NCBI RefSeq assembly: GCF_037392515.1
Contig: NW_027133924.1
Coordinates: 1 to 64,000 of the forward strand
Reading direction: 5' to 3'
DNA length: 64,000 nt
From: Haliotis asinina
Taxonomy: Eukaryota > Mollusca > Gastropoda > Lepetellida > Haliotidae
The translations under genes were made by a program, and so were the position numbers. A model generated the notes under the pieces. That model saw only the letters and a program-made list of their open reading frames with translations, was not told where the DNA came from and did no database searches. Each line of letters opens with the position of its first letter. The stretch's first letter is position 1. Below are positions 35,886-49,276 of this stretch, in pieces.

Positions 35886-37912
35886 TTTTTTTTTCTTTTT
35901 GATAAAATTTAATGCATATAACAAATTTACAAGCTCGGCCTAAAAGTATATCACAAAAAAGAAGTTTTGCCCTGCAGCGCTAACAACTAAAGAACTAAAA
36001 GAGGAAATTGCCAAACCTGGCTACATGCAATACACATTCACACTATATACATCAAATGAAGATAGATCTAGATGAAACACACGTAAATGAAGCATACATA
36101 ATATATATTAACAAACGAGAAATACAAACAAACATGCCATATTCTAACTGACAACCAATCAAACCATATATATATATAAAGAATCATCAACATGCACATA
36201 CTATATACATCACACTATACAAACAATATACATGCACAACATCACTATGTAAAATGCTACACATGCCAAAACCTGGCTACATGCACAATACATATTTACA
36301 ATATAAAGATCAAATGAAGTATGAACTGAATGAAGCGAGCATAAATGAAGCATTCGAAAAGGAAACAAGGGTAAATGAAGCGTACGTAAACCAATAAACT
36401 CAAATGAAGCGTACATAATATATAGATAGATTCACAAACTTTTATGCCACATTATGGCTACAAAGTGTCAGTCAGTTAGAGCAAAAGTATGTGCATATAT
36501 TTATCTATTAAGTTAAATATGTAATTCTAATAAATGATCGGGATTGATTTTACCAAATACTGAAGTTGAAAGCCAGTACCAGGAAAAGACAGATAGCGGA
36601 AAGCGACAAAAGTCAACCTTGACACGTGTCCTAAGGAAACATAGAAAACGCAACATGATATCATTTCCATTTAATTTTCTGTGCTCAAATTTATTTGAAT
36701 TCCGAATAAGCAAAATTGTATATTTTGCCAAAGTTAAAAGGTAAATGCATAATGATTTTTTATAAGAATTTGGAATTTTAGGAACCAAATTAAACCGAAT
36801 GACTTCGTTAGATCTTTCCAATAAGCCAAAAGACAATTGATCTAACCACTGGAAAACGATATCCCACAAAACATCAACACACGAGCAATAGATGAAAAGA
36901 TTGTCAGAAGTTTCTATTGCTATACGACAGAGTGGACAGTTAGGAGTGATAGACATTCCCCGAGTATAAAGTGTATACCCTAAGGGGAGAGAATCATAGA
37001 TGAGACGATAATTGACCGATTTCGAAAGTGGATCCACGAAGGAATTGTGTAGATTAAGCCAAACCTGCTGAAAAGGAATACGTGGATACAACGTTTCAAC
37101 TTTATTTTCCACAACAGTTTGTAATAAACAAGCATAGTACTGTTTTGATGTAAACCGAAACATATCTATCAAATAATTTGAATTGACAGCTTCAAACTGT
37201 CTTAAAGCCAATAAACACGTCTGATACAATAATGGCATCGTCTCAGAATGAGGAAATAATAGTGAAGCAAAAGTAGGACAATAGTGACGTAAAGACATTC
37301 CTAACCAATATTTTGCAAAAAATGTCCACTTAGTTGAAGAATTATGCAAAATATTTTGAATGTGCTTTAAATAAAAAGAATATAATTTTGATTGGATGTG
37401 AACTACACCCAAACCCCCATCCAAAATAGGTTTATAGCACACAGACCTCCGAATAGGCTTAGCAGTGGACTGTCAAATAAAACGAAAAGTCTCCCTCTGA
37501 AAAAGGTCGACATAATGTTTTGAAAATATTGTTACAGCCCCTCGATACCAAAATTTAGACAAAGCCATGACATTGCACACAGTAGATTTGCCCAGGTGAT
37601 AACACCTTAGACACACTGGCAACCGACCCGGGGCAGTGACTAGCATGGACATTCTGTCACCCAGTCTAACAATATATGGAATATCTTCAGCTTTTCCACT
37701 GTCAACTTGCAACTGGACAGTTCTCACACCAGTCTGAACAGGGGATCCCCCAATTAACATAGTTTCAGGAGTTATGCTCAGCACCTTCCCAAATCTCCTA
37801 AAGTAGGAATCCAGGAATTCATTGGATACTACACCATGAATCCAGTGTACTCTCAAATCCAGTACTTCCTTGTCGTAGGGAGAAAAGTCTATTTTAATGT
37901 CTCTATAAAATA
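35886..37912 (-). mobile_element. Keno-like LINE 3' segment, units 4/5
   Basis: Same layout as 7822-9848. Private T37352. Confidence 0.82.
36513..37912 (-). pseudogene. Chimeric ORF1-RT tail, units 4/5
   Basis: Reads HIQNILHNS where other copies read HIQNLLHNS. Confidence 0.82.
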
Positions 37913-37970
37913 AGCACCCATGGCGAGCCACCTCCTCGTGGTGGGTGCTGGGTAACGCTAAGTGCTCGCC
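37913..37970 (+). ncRNA. HDV-like ribozyme candidate, unit 5
   Basis: Unchanged from unit 1. Confidence 0.73.
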
Positions 37971-38556
37971 AACCCCCCGTGTGGATCCGGGGGCATATTT
38001 GGTCCACCAATCCGTTGGCCGTGGGTTGCGTCCCTGTGTCGGTGGAGGAGGGGATCCTGGTGGTTGAGGGTAATGGGGGCCTCGAACGACGTTCCTGTTA
38101 CTCAACACACCACTTTGGCCCTGACTTCACCTAGACGGGTGGTAGAACTGGCCCGGTTCTATCAATCGGCTGGTCACGCCATGCCCTGTGCATGGACAAA
38201 CTTCCTCAGCAATTATTGTGCATGTTTGTACATTTGTGACAATGAGCGTTTGTTATTATCATACTCTATACTATAATAATTTGCCTAGAGTCCTATGCCA
38301 GAAGGCGGTGGCTCATGGGCCAATCTAGTGATGTTGACCTCCGAATGATGTATGTCTCTAATTTCTTGTCTAGGGCCGAACCAGTCTGGCATTGAATTGG
38401 TCGACAAATACAGCTATTCGTGTCATATTCGCTGGAGTATACTATCCCTGTATCCCTGGTGTCAGCATCTTGGATACCCGTTGCTAATAGACACCGTCCT
38501 TGTTGACACTCCATGGTGGGTGGGGAGCAGGGATGGTGAATGATTTTCCTTTCGCC

Positions 38557-39788
38557 ATGACTTTCCAACAAGCTGGTTCAACTCGACATGACAAAAAACG
38601 ACGTCTGGACGAACTAGATCGTCCATCCGACACAAATTCAACCACTGATTCCTGGGCTAATCGAAGCAACTGATTTTCTGCCTAACAAACTCAACCCATT
38701 TGCCGTGTCAAAAGCTATCTATGGGATCTGTGGGGAGGTGAAAAATGTCACCCGTCTCCGTAATGGTTCACTGTTAGTTGAGTGCGCACGGAGACAGCAA
38801 TCTCTAAATCTTATGTCTGTTAAAACATTTGCCAATATAGAAGTTGCCGTGTCCGTGCACAAAACTCTTAATTCGTGCCGTGGTATCATACGTGACAGGG
38901 CACGCTCTCTGTATGATATGAGTGAAGAGGATATTGCAGCTGAGCTTGAAGATCAGGGGGTTACAGCAGTGAAACGTTTCACCATTAAAAAGGATGGAAT
39001 TGTAACTAAAACAAATATATATCTTCTAACATTTGCCAGACCTTCTTTACCACAGTCAATTAAGGCAGGATATCTTAACATCGGGGTGGATGTGTATTGT
39101 CCCCAATCCACTCCGGTGTTATAAATGTCAACAGTTTGGTCATGGGACTTACTCATGTCGTAATCCTGCAGTATGTTATCGCTGTGGCGATCCTCATGAT
39201 GGCACAGGTTGCGAGAATGATCTCAAGTGTGTTAACTGCAAAGAGACTCATGCTGCTTCTTCAAGGTCATGCCCTATATATCAAAGGGAATCGAAGATAA
39301 TGAAAATAAAATGTGAAAAAAATCTCTCTTATTTTGAAGCCAAAAAACTTTTCACCACTCAGTCCTCAACCCCATCAAATATAACATATTCTGCTGCAGT
39401 TACCCGTTCTGTAGCAATGTCCTCAGCTGCATGTCAAACTGACTTGACCTGGGTCAAATCAGAAAAATCTGTGTTTTCATCTAACAAACCTGCTTCTGAA
39501 CCGAAAGAATCTACTGCCCCAGTCACTCAAATAACGTCTGAGTCTCAGACAGAAATTCAGTCTGAGTCATCACAATTGACTGCTTCGCCACTAGCCACAT
39601 CACAACCACCCACTATTCCAGTGAAAAAGCAGAAAGGTAAAAAATTACATATGACAGAAACACATGTTGTTCCTCTACAAAATACTTTTGGGCCTCTAGA
39701 CATGGAGGTGACCCCATACTCACAGGACGAGCGGAGGTGCTTACCCCCGTCACGTTCTCGCGAAAGATCGCCCATTGAGCCACCATGA
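38557..39788 (+). pseudogene. Plus LINE ORF1, unit 5 (broken)
   Basis: Ancestral breaks only. Confidence 0.87.
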
Positions 39789-42700
39789 CTCAGCTGGCCA
39801 ATATAATTCAATGGAACTGCAGAGGGATTAAAAATAACTTTAACGAGTTACAGTTACTCGTACAAGATCATCAACCGTCGGCATTCTGTATCCAAGAGAC
39901 ATATCTTAAAGATACAGATAATTTTAAATTGAGACAGTATGATGCTTACCATTCTTTTTCTCCTCAGAGGGATCGTGCAACTGGAGGAGCTTCTATTTTA
40001 GTACATCACAACGTCATCCATAGCCCTGTCGCTCTAAATACACAATTGCAAACTGTAGCTGTTCGTATTACTTTGCACATGGCGCTGACATTGTGCAGTT
40101 TGTACATACCGCCCTCTTCAAATATTCACAAATCAGATCTTCAAAATTTATACGATCAACTCCCGAAGCCATGTTTAATCACGGGCGATCTTAACGGACA
40201 CAACCCACTTTGGGGAAGTGTCAACACAAATAGGAAGGGTAAATCATCGAGGATTTCATATCTGATAATAACTTATGTATTTTCAATGACGATTCAGCTA
40301 CTTACCTACATCCAGCTACGGGAACATATTCTTCCCTGGATATATCATTTGCCGACTCAAATTTGTGTAATGAATTCGAATGGGAGGTGCATGATGACCT
40401 GTGTGGGAGTGATCACTTCCCAACTATTCTTAAAGGCATTATCCCTGGGGATGATCCACCCTTATCCAGACGGAACTTCAAGAAGGCTGACTGGTCCTTA
40501 TATAAAACACTTTGTAGAGGTGCATGATGACCTGTGTGGGAGTGATCACTTCCCAACTATTCTTAAAGGCATTATCCCTGGGGATGATCCACCCTTATCC
40601 AGACGGAACTTCAAGAAGGCTGACTGGTCCTTATATAAAACACTTTGTATTGATCATTTAAAACCTGATGTTTTTGTAAACAGCGAAGATCCTATACAGC
40701 TGTTTTCAGATATAATCAATAACATTGCTGACCAAACTATCCCCAAGTCCTCTGCAATTCCACATGTTCGCAAACCATGGTTTACTAATGACTGTTAACA
40801 GGCCAGAAAGAGTAGGAGGAAAGCGGAAAAGTATTTTCGCCGCCACCCTACAGTACATAATTTAGATAGAGTAAAAATTTTAAATGCCAAGGCTCGACGC
40901 ACTTTTAAACAGAGTAAACGCCTGTCTTTGAGGAACTATGTCTCCAAAATTAATTCCCGTACACCCATGTCTAAGGTGTGGAATATGATACAAAGAATTA
41001 CGGGCAAAGGTTCCAGATCTACTGTTCATCATCTGAAGGATGGTGACCGGGTATTAACTGATAAATCTGATATTGCCAACAAGCTTGGTGAAACTCTCGC
41101 CAAACATTCTTCTTCGTCCAATTACGTACCTGAATTTAAACACTACCAGAAACAGCAGGAGAAGAAGAGAATAAATTTTACCTCAGACAATGGCGAAGAC
41201 TATAATGAATTATTTTCATTACATGAGCTACACACTGCCCTTGAGCAAGCTCATGATACAGCGTCAGGAGTTGACTATATTCACTATCAGCTCCTGAAAC
41301 ATTTGCCCAAATCATGTTTGGAAACAATGCTCAATATTTTTGATTCAATATGGACTTAGGGAAAATTCCCGTCTTCTTGGCGTAATGCTATTGTAGATCC
41401 TATTCCAAAACCTGGCCGGGATCATACTGATCCGTCGAATTACAGACCAAGTTCTTAAACGAGTTGTGTCTGTAAAACCATGGAGCGTATGGTAAACAGT
41501 CGATTAACATGGTTTCTTGAAACTAACAACCTTATCACAAATATTCAGTGTGGTTTCAGGAAGAATCGTAGTACCATTGATCATTTGGTACGTTTAGAAT
41601 CCTTTGTAAAAAATGCATTTATCAATAAGCAACATGCTGTACCGATCTTTTTTTGATCTCGAGAAAGCATACGATACCACCTGGAAGCATGGCATTTTAA
41701 AGGATTTACATGGTTTCGGTTTAAGGGGTCGTTTACCTCTGTTTATATCGCAATTTTTACAAGGCAGGCAATTTCAAGTCCGAGTAGGTTCTACCCTGTC
41801 TGATCATTACAATCAGCATCAGGGTGTTCCGCAAGGCAGCATTTTGTCTGTGACCTTATTTAGTATCAAGATCAACAGTTTATCCAAGGTTTTAAACGAT
41901 TCAATAGATGGATCACTTTTCGTGGATGATTTTAATATTTCCTGTCGCGGTAAGAATATGCATACTATTGAACGGCAACTGCAATTATGTTTAAACAAAA
42001 TAAATAAATGGTGTCTTGAGAATGGTTTTAAATTTTCTAAGACAAAAACTAATTGCTTCCATTTCTGCCGTAAGTATAAACCACATAAGGACCCAGAATT
42101 ATTTTTAAATGGCACTCCTATCAAAGTCGTTAAGGAGGCCAAGTTCTTAGGTTTGATTTTCGACTCTCATTTAACTTTTCTTCCGCATATCAAATACTTG
42201 AAAACTAAATGCCTGAAGGCACTTGATCTATTGAAAGTTGTGTCAAATTCAAAATGGGGAGGGGATCAAGCTACTCTCCTGCACCTATACCGTGCACTTG
42301 TCCGTTCGAAGCTTGATTATGGCTCCATCATTTATGGTGGAGCCTGTAAAAGCAATCTAAAACTCCTTGATTCTATCCACCACCAAGGTCTGAGACTTTG
42401 TCTTTGGTCGTTCCGAACTTCTCCTATTGACAGTCTCTATGTCGAAGCCGATGAACCATCTCTTACACAGCGCCGTATCAAATTAGCTCTACAATATATT
42501 ACAAAACTATACTCTAACGAATCCAACCCTGCTTTTAACTGTGTTTTCGATCCTCTTTATGAGCATTTATACATCAAAAAGTCTTCTCTTGTTCCACCTT
42601 TTGGGCACAGAATTAAACCATTCATTTCTGCTGCCGGCATTGAGCTGAAAAGTATAGCGCCTTCTCGTCTTCTCCTCCTTGGCAATTAGTGAGGCCACAA

Positions 42701-43582
42701 GTTGACCTCACATTAACAAAGTTTAAAAAATCAGACACAAACGAATTACAATATAAACAAGAGTTTATGCAATTAAAAAATAATTATAGTACATACAAAT
42801 CCTTATTTACAGATGGTTCCAAGGATGGTTGCACAGTTGCTTGTGCCACTGTCATTGGATCCAGAACAATATCTTCTCGATTACCTGATAACAGCTCCAT
42901 TTTCACTGCAGAAGCTAACGCAATATTAACGGCTCTTCAATATATTCAAAGACATCCTAATCATGTACAGTATATAATTTTTTCTGATTCTCTTTCTTGC
43001 CTTCAGGCTATTAAAAATTTGTCTTGTAAACATCCACTTTTAATTGACATAATTGAATTGTATAATGATCTTACAACTGGCAGTGCGACATCTTTTGTTG
43101 GTTACCCAGCCATGTCGGTATTTCTGGGAATGCAATGGCCGATCTTGCTGCTAAGGCTGCACTCAACAAATCTGTGACACCACGACTTATTCCATGCAGT
43201 GACTATAAAGCTAGCATTAGAACTTACATTCGTGATCTGATGCAAAAGAAGTGGGACACCCAAGTTGGAATAAATAAATTACATGCCATAAAACCTTATA
43301 TTGGTTACACTCACTTGGGCTGTCAGTCCAGATTTGAAGAGGTCGCATTGGCCATACGCGTTACACCCACAGTTATTTACTAAAAGGTGATGATCCTCCG
43401 TTTTGTATCCCTTGTGATGAGAGAACCACGGTCAAGCATATCCTGCTTGACTGTTGAATTCTCCATCATAAGGGATAACTATATATTTCAATGTCAAAAC
43501 AATGAAGGATCTTTTAAGCACAGTTAGTACTCATTTAATTCTTGGATTTTTAAAAGAAATTGATTTTCTTATTGAATTGTAA
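39785..43582 (+). pseudogene. Plus LINE ORF2, unit 5 (broken, duplicated segment)
   Basis: The 133-bp duplication is 1 mod 3. It places the downstream VHDDLCGSDHFP frame in phase with the ORF2 start, so one frame of 337 codons runs 39785-40798. About 80 residues in its middle are out-of-frame translation, so the fusion is not a repaired protein. Also private is T41271 (Ala to Val before the RT). Confidence 0.9.
40384..40649 (+). repeat. 133-bp tandem duplication private to unit 5
   Basis: 40384-40516 and 40517-40649 are identical. Both correspond to 2965-3097 of unit 1, from GAGGTGCATG to CACTTTGTA. No substitutions separate the halves, so it is recent. Confidence 0.95.
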
Positions 43583-44156
43583 TTGATATGTTCTGTAAAT
43601 AGTTGTATTTTAATGATTGGTAGTTTAAATTAGTAACTTAGATTGTTAGTGGCTGTACCCTCAACGGGGGTTGAAGTATTGTAAAATTATTGTCCTCCTG
43701 AGAGGGTACGTAAGTCCAATACTCTCATAGTCAATTTAAATCTACTACTAGTTTTTAATCGTAGAATATTTGTTGTTTTTAAGTCATGGCTAAATTTCAG
43801 GATAATCGCCAATAGCTGAAGGGGTGGTGTAAATCCAGCTAGGTTTCATGCAGGTAGCAGAAGTAATGTAAGTCCCCATGGACCTTAGTATGGTGATCTA
43901 CTTCAGTTGTTGGCGATCTATAGCCCCGGTTTTATGTTGTATTGTCTTCTTTAAATCCAATGTTTTAACTTTCAATGCTAGTTTTATGTTCTGTGATACT
44001 CTAGTGTTTTTACTGTCCTTCGCTGACAGGTTTTACTTTTTCTCTTTTCTCATCCTAACATTACTATAACTTATTTTGTTCTCGTCACGATATGGCTGCA
44101 ATATTGCCGATGTGACGTTAAATGTTAACTCACTCACTCACTCACTCTATAAAATA

Positions 44157-44395
44157 CTGAGCCCACTGAAAGCAGTAATCGCACTCTATTTTCGTTCTTA
44201 AACGTCACAAACCAAGTGCCATTCGCCTTTGGTTTCCATATTGAAAGAATTGGTTGCATGTTGAATAATATCAAACACATTTTCCCTGTCAAAATTTCTA
44301 ATTGCAGATTTCATACGAACCGTCTGATGTATCGTCCTCCGATCCAGGAAACGGGTCGGCACAGCAGGTTCCACAACTGCAGCATGATAGGCCAT
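44157..44395 (-). pseudogene. Minus LINE ORF1 N-terminal part, unit 5
   Basis: Start ATG at 44395-44393. Carries A at 44318, like units 1, 6 and 7. Confidence 0.7.
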
Positions 44396-45194
44396 GGTCC
44401 TTAAGAACAATGGGGGTAGACCCAGAGGTCACATGAAATATGACAATTTTTGTGAAGGCAACAAAATGTTAAAATAACCTTATTTATTCCTTTGAATACA
44501 CAGAGTGCAGGCGCTAAAACGTCGGGGCGACGTAGGAAAAGCATCCTGCAGCTAGCGCCATGAGCCGGTGGATTGGCGCTTAATTAACGAGGCGCGGGGA
44601 CACAGCACTTGGAGGAGTTTGTGCAGTCACCCCCAGACAAGCGTAAACAAACAGTGCAACTGACCGCGTGGACTAAATCCACTAAACTTAAATACAGTGC
44701 AAGTATCAAAACAATGGTAGGATACGTGAACTTTAGTCACAAATGTTGTTTTATTTAAAAAATATAATGAAAGTTAAAGACATTTTGAAATTTCAATGTA
44801 AACTGATCCAGGGGAAACGCGCTGAAGTTTCTGGTATCTCCTTACCACTTGAAAACACTTACTAGGGGTTAGCTGGCTCTTAAGACGTGTGTTATCGGGC
44901 AGAATGTGGTTGTGAGGGTGTGAGAATCTACGACGTTATTACCGGCGTGCGACACCATGGCCAACGTCCTTGGATACTGGGACAGACAAACTGCAAGTGG
45001 AAAATAAATCACTTTGAGGAACTTCCCGGGGCTTGGTTTGGTCGGAGTACAATGTGGTTGAGTGGATGGGTCCATTTCTTCAGTTTGGAAGTGGTTGCAT
45101 GGTGCCTCCAGTGAAACGGACGCGCGAAAAGGTAGGCAAAGTGAGATTAAAAAAGGGAAATGATATGTGGAAAAGAGAGGGCTAAGTTAAGCGT
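44396..45194. other. Spacer, unit 5
   Basis: No gene seen. Private T44823. Confidence 0.6.
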
Positions 45195-45220
45195 TCTATT
45201 TTTTGAATTGTATTATGAGT

Positions 45221-45373
45221 GGTGAGCCATTCCCGGAGGTACTGCAATACCGGGTCAACCCGTGATGAGGGCGGAGCAAGCTCCGTGGCACCTCATCCCG
45301 TTGCAAAAATCAGTTTAATATCGATGTCTCCAATAGGACACGTATCAGATATTAAGCTGATAAGAACAGATAC
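45221..45373 (-). ncRNA. RNU2: U2 snRNA 3' part, unit 5
   Basis: Full 153-nt fragment, with the 3' box at 45195-45208. Confidence 0.92.
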
Positions 45374-47400
45374 TTTTTTTTTCTTTTTGATAAAATTTAA
45401 TGCATATAACAAATTTACAAGCTCGGCCTAAAAGTATATCACAAAAAAGAAGTTTTGCCCTGCAGCGCTAACAACTAAAGAACTAAAAGAGGAAATTGCC
45501 AAACCTGGCTACATGCAATACACATTCACACTATATACATCAAATGAAGATAGATCTAGATGAAACACACGTAAATGAAGCATACATAATATATATTAAC
45601 AAACGAGAAATACAAACAAACATGCCATATTCTAACTGACAACCAATCAAACCATATATATATATAAAGAATCATCAACATGCACATACTATATACATCA
45701 CACTATACAAACAATATACATGCACAACATCACTATGTAAAATGCTACACATGCCAAAACCTGGCTACATGCACAATACATATTTACAATATAAAGATCA
45801 AATGAAGTATGAACTGAATGAAGCGAGCATAAATGAAGCATTCGAAAAGGAAACAAGGGTAAATGAAGCGTACGTAAACCAATAAACTCAAATGAAGCGT
45901 ACATAATATATAGATAGATTCACAAACTTTTATGCCACATTATGGCTACAAAGTGTCAGTCAGTTAGAGCAAAAGTATGTGCATATATTTATCTATTAAG
46001 TTAAATATGTAATTCTAATAAATGATCGGGATTGATTTTACCAAATACTGAAGTTGAAAGCCAGTACCAGGAAAAGACAGATAGCGGAAAGCGACAAAAG
46101 TCAACCTTGACACGTGTCCTAAGGAAACATAGAAAACGCAACATGATATCATTTCCATTTAATTTTCTGTGCTCAAATTTATTTGAATTCCGAATAAGCA
46201 AAATTGTATATTTTGCCAAAGTTAAAAGGTAAATGCATAATGATTTTTTATAAGAATTTGGAATTTTAGGAACCAAATTAAACCGAATGACTTCGTTAGA
46301 TCTTTCCAATAAGCCAAAAGACAATTGATCTAACCACTGGAAAACGATATCCCACAAAACATCAACACACGAGCAATAGATGAAAAGATTGTCAGAAGTT
46401 TCTATTGCTATACGACAGAGTGGACAGTTAGGAGTGATAGACATTCCCCGAGTATAAAGTGTATACCCTAAGGGGAGAGAATCATAGATGAGACGATAAT
46501 TGACCGATTTCGAAAGTGGATCCACGAAGGAATTGTGTAGATTAAGCCAAACCTGCTGAAAAGGAATACGTGGATACAACGTTTCAACTTTATTTTCCAC
46601 AACAGTTTGTAATAAACAAGCATAGTACTGTTTTGATGTAAACCGAAACATATCTATCAAATAATTTGAATTGACAGCTTCAAACTGTCTTAAAGCCAAT
46701 AAACACGTCTGATACAATAATGGCATCGTCTCAGAATGAGGAAATAATAGTGAAGCAAAAGTAGGACAATAGTGACGTAAAGACATTCCTAACCAATATT
46801 TTGCAAAAAATGTCCACTTAGTTGAAGAATTATGCAAAAGATTTTGAATGTGCTTTAAATAAAAAGAATATAATTTTGATTGGATGTGAACTACACCCAA
46901 ACCCCCATCCAAAATAGGTTTATAGCACACAGACCTCCGAATAGGCTTAGCAGTGGACTGTCAAATAAAACGAAAAGTCTCCCTCTGAAAAAGGTCGACA
47001 TAATGTTTTGAAAATATTGTTACAGCCCCTCGATACCAAAATTTAGACAAAGCCATGACATTGCACACAGTAGATTTGCCCAGGTGATAACACCTTAGAC
47101 ACACTGGCAACCGACCCGGGGCAGTGACTAGCATGGACATTCTGTCACCCAGTCTAACAATATATGGAATATCTTCAGCTTTTCCACTGTCAACTTGCAA
47201 CTGGACAGTTCTCACACCAGTCTGAACAGGGGATCCCCCAATTAACATAGTTTCAGGAGTTATGCTCAGCACCTTCCCAAATCTCCTAAAGTAGGAATCC
47301 AGGAATTCATTGGATACTACACCATGAATCCAGTGTACTCTCAAATCCAGTACTTCCTTGTCGTAGGGAGAAAAGTCTATTTTAATGTCTCTATAAAATA
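45374..47400 (-). mobile_element. Keno-like LINE 3' segment, units 5/6
   Basis: Same layout as 7822-9848. Confidence 0.82.
46001..47400 (-). pseudogene. Chimeric ORF1-RT tail, units 5/6
   Basis: Same deletion junction and in-frame TGA, with no private coding change noticed. Confidence 0.82.
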
Positions 47401-47458
47401 AGCACCCATGGCGAGCCACCTCCTCGTGGTGGGTGCTGGGTAACGCTAAGTGCTCGCC
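47401..47458 (+). ncRNA. HDV-like ribozyme candidate, unit 6
   Basis: Unchanged from unit 1. Confidence 0.73.
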
Positions 47459-48044
47459 AACCCCCCGTGTGGATCCGGGGGCATATTTGGTCCACCAATC
47501 CGTTGGCCGTGGGTTGCGTCCCTGTGTCGGTGGAGGAGGGGATCCTGGTGGTTGAGGGTAATGGGGGCCTCGAACGACGTTCCTGTTACTCAACACACCA
47601 CTTTGGCCCTGACTTCACCTAGACGGGTGGTAGAACTGGCCCGGTTCTATCAATCGGCTGGTCACGCCATGCCCTGTGCATGGACAAACTTCCTCAGCAA
47701 TTATTGTGCATGTTTGTACATTTGTGACAATGAGCGTTTGTTATTATCATACTCTATACTATAATAATTTGCCTAGAGTCCTATGCCAGAAGGCGGTGGC
47801 TCATGGGCCAATCTAGTGATGTTGACCTCCGAATGATGTATGTCTCTAATTTCCTGTCTAGGGCCGAACCAGTCTGGCATTGAATTGGTCGACAAATACA
47901 GCTATTCGTGTCATATTCGCTGGAGTATACTATCCCTGTATCCCTGGTGTCAGCATCTTGGATACCCGTTGCTAATAGACACCGTCCTTGTTGACACTCC
48001 ATGGTGGGTGGGGAGCAGGGATGGTGAATGATTTTCCTTTCGCC

Positions 48045-49276
48045 ATGACTTTCCAACAAGCTGGTTCAACTCGACATGACAAAAAACGACGTCTGGACGA
48101 ACTAGATCGTCCATCCGACACAAATTCAACCACTGATTCCTGGGCTAATCGAAGCAACTGATTTTCTGCCTAACAAACTCAACCCATTTGCCGTGTCAAA
48201 AGCTATCTATGGGATCTGTGGGGAGGTGAAAAATGTCACCCGTCTCCGTAATGGTTCACTGTTAGTTGAGTGCGCACGGAGACAGCAATCTCTAAATCTT
48301 ATGTCTGTTAAAACATTTGCCAATATAGAAGTTGCCGTGTCCGTGCACAAAACTCTTAATTCGTGCTGTGGTATCATACGTGACAGGGCACGCTCTCTGT
48401 ATGATATGAGTGAAGAGGATATTGCAGCTGAGCTTGAAGATCAGGGGGTTACAGCAGTGAAACGTTTCACCATTAAAAAGGATGGAATTGTAACTAAAAC
48501 AAATATATATCTTCTAACATTTGCCAGACCTTCTTTACCACAGTCAATTAAGGCAGGATATCTTAACATCGGGGTGGATGTGTATTGTCCCCAATCCACT
48601 CCGGTGTTATAAATGTCAACAGTTTGGTCATGGGACTTACTCATGTCGTAATCCTGCAGTATGTTATCGCTGTGGCGATCCTCATGATGGCACAGGTTGC
48701 GAGAATGATCTCAAGTGTGTTAACTGCAAAGAGACTCATGCTGCTTCTTCAAGGTCATGCCCTATATATCAAAGGGAATCGAAGATAATGAAAATAAAAT
48801 ATGAAAAAAATCTCTCTTATTTTGAAGCCAAAAAACTTTTCACCACTCAGTCCTCAACCCCATCAAATATAACATATTCTGCTGCAGTTACCCGTTCTGT
48901 AGCAATGTCCTCAGCTGCATGTCAAACTGACTTGACCTGGGTCAAATCAGAAAAATCTGTGTTTTCATCTAACAAACCTGCTTCTGAACCGAAAGAATCT
49001 ACTGCCCCAGTCACTCAAATAACGTCTGAGTCTCAGACAGAAATTCAGTCTGAGTCATCACAATTGACTGCTTCGCCACTAGCCACATCACAACCACCCA
49101 CTATTCCAGTGAAAAAGCAGAAAGGTAAAAAATTACATATGACAGAAACACATGTTGTTCCTCTACAAAATACTTTTGGGCCTCTAGACATGGAGGTGAC
49201 CCCATACTCACAGGACGAGCGGAGGTGCTTACCCCCGTCACGTTCTCGCGAAAGATCGCCCATTGAGCCACCATGA
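48045..49276 (+). pseudogene. Plus LINE ORF1, unit 6 (broken)
   Basis: Two private missense changes: Arg to Cys (48367) in the core domain, and Cys to Tyr (48801) after the knuckles, not in a zinc ligand. Confidence 0.87.

Larger units (their letters stand above)
28066..37419. repeat. Array unit 4, one base short
   Basis: 9,354 bp. One C is missing from a CCC run at 33618-33619, inside the RNase H region of the plus LINE. A private T at 37352 changes Leu to Ile in the minus-strand RT tail. Confidence 0.95.
37913..44147 (+). mobile_element. I-superfamily LINE, unit 5 (133-bp duplication)
   Basis: 6,235 bp owing to the duplication in ORF2. The target duplication is at 37901-37912 and 44145-44156. 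Confidence 0.9.
37420..46907. repeat. Array unit 5, with 133-bp internal duplication
   Basis: 9,488 bp. The extra length is a direct duplication of 133 bp (40384-40516 and 40517-40649) in the endonuclease region of the plus LINE. Other private variants are T41271 and T44823. Confidence 0.95.

Noticed and set aside
39785-40798. 337-codon frame in unit 5 as a functional endonuclease
   Set aside because: It arises from an out-of-frame bridge through the 133-bp duplication, and the middle does not match the APE family.
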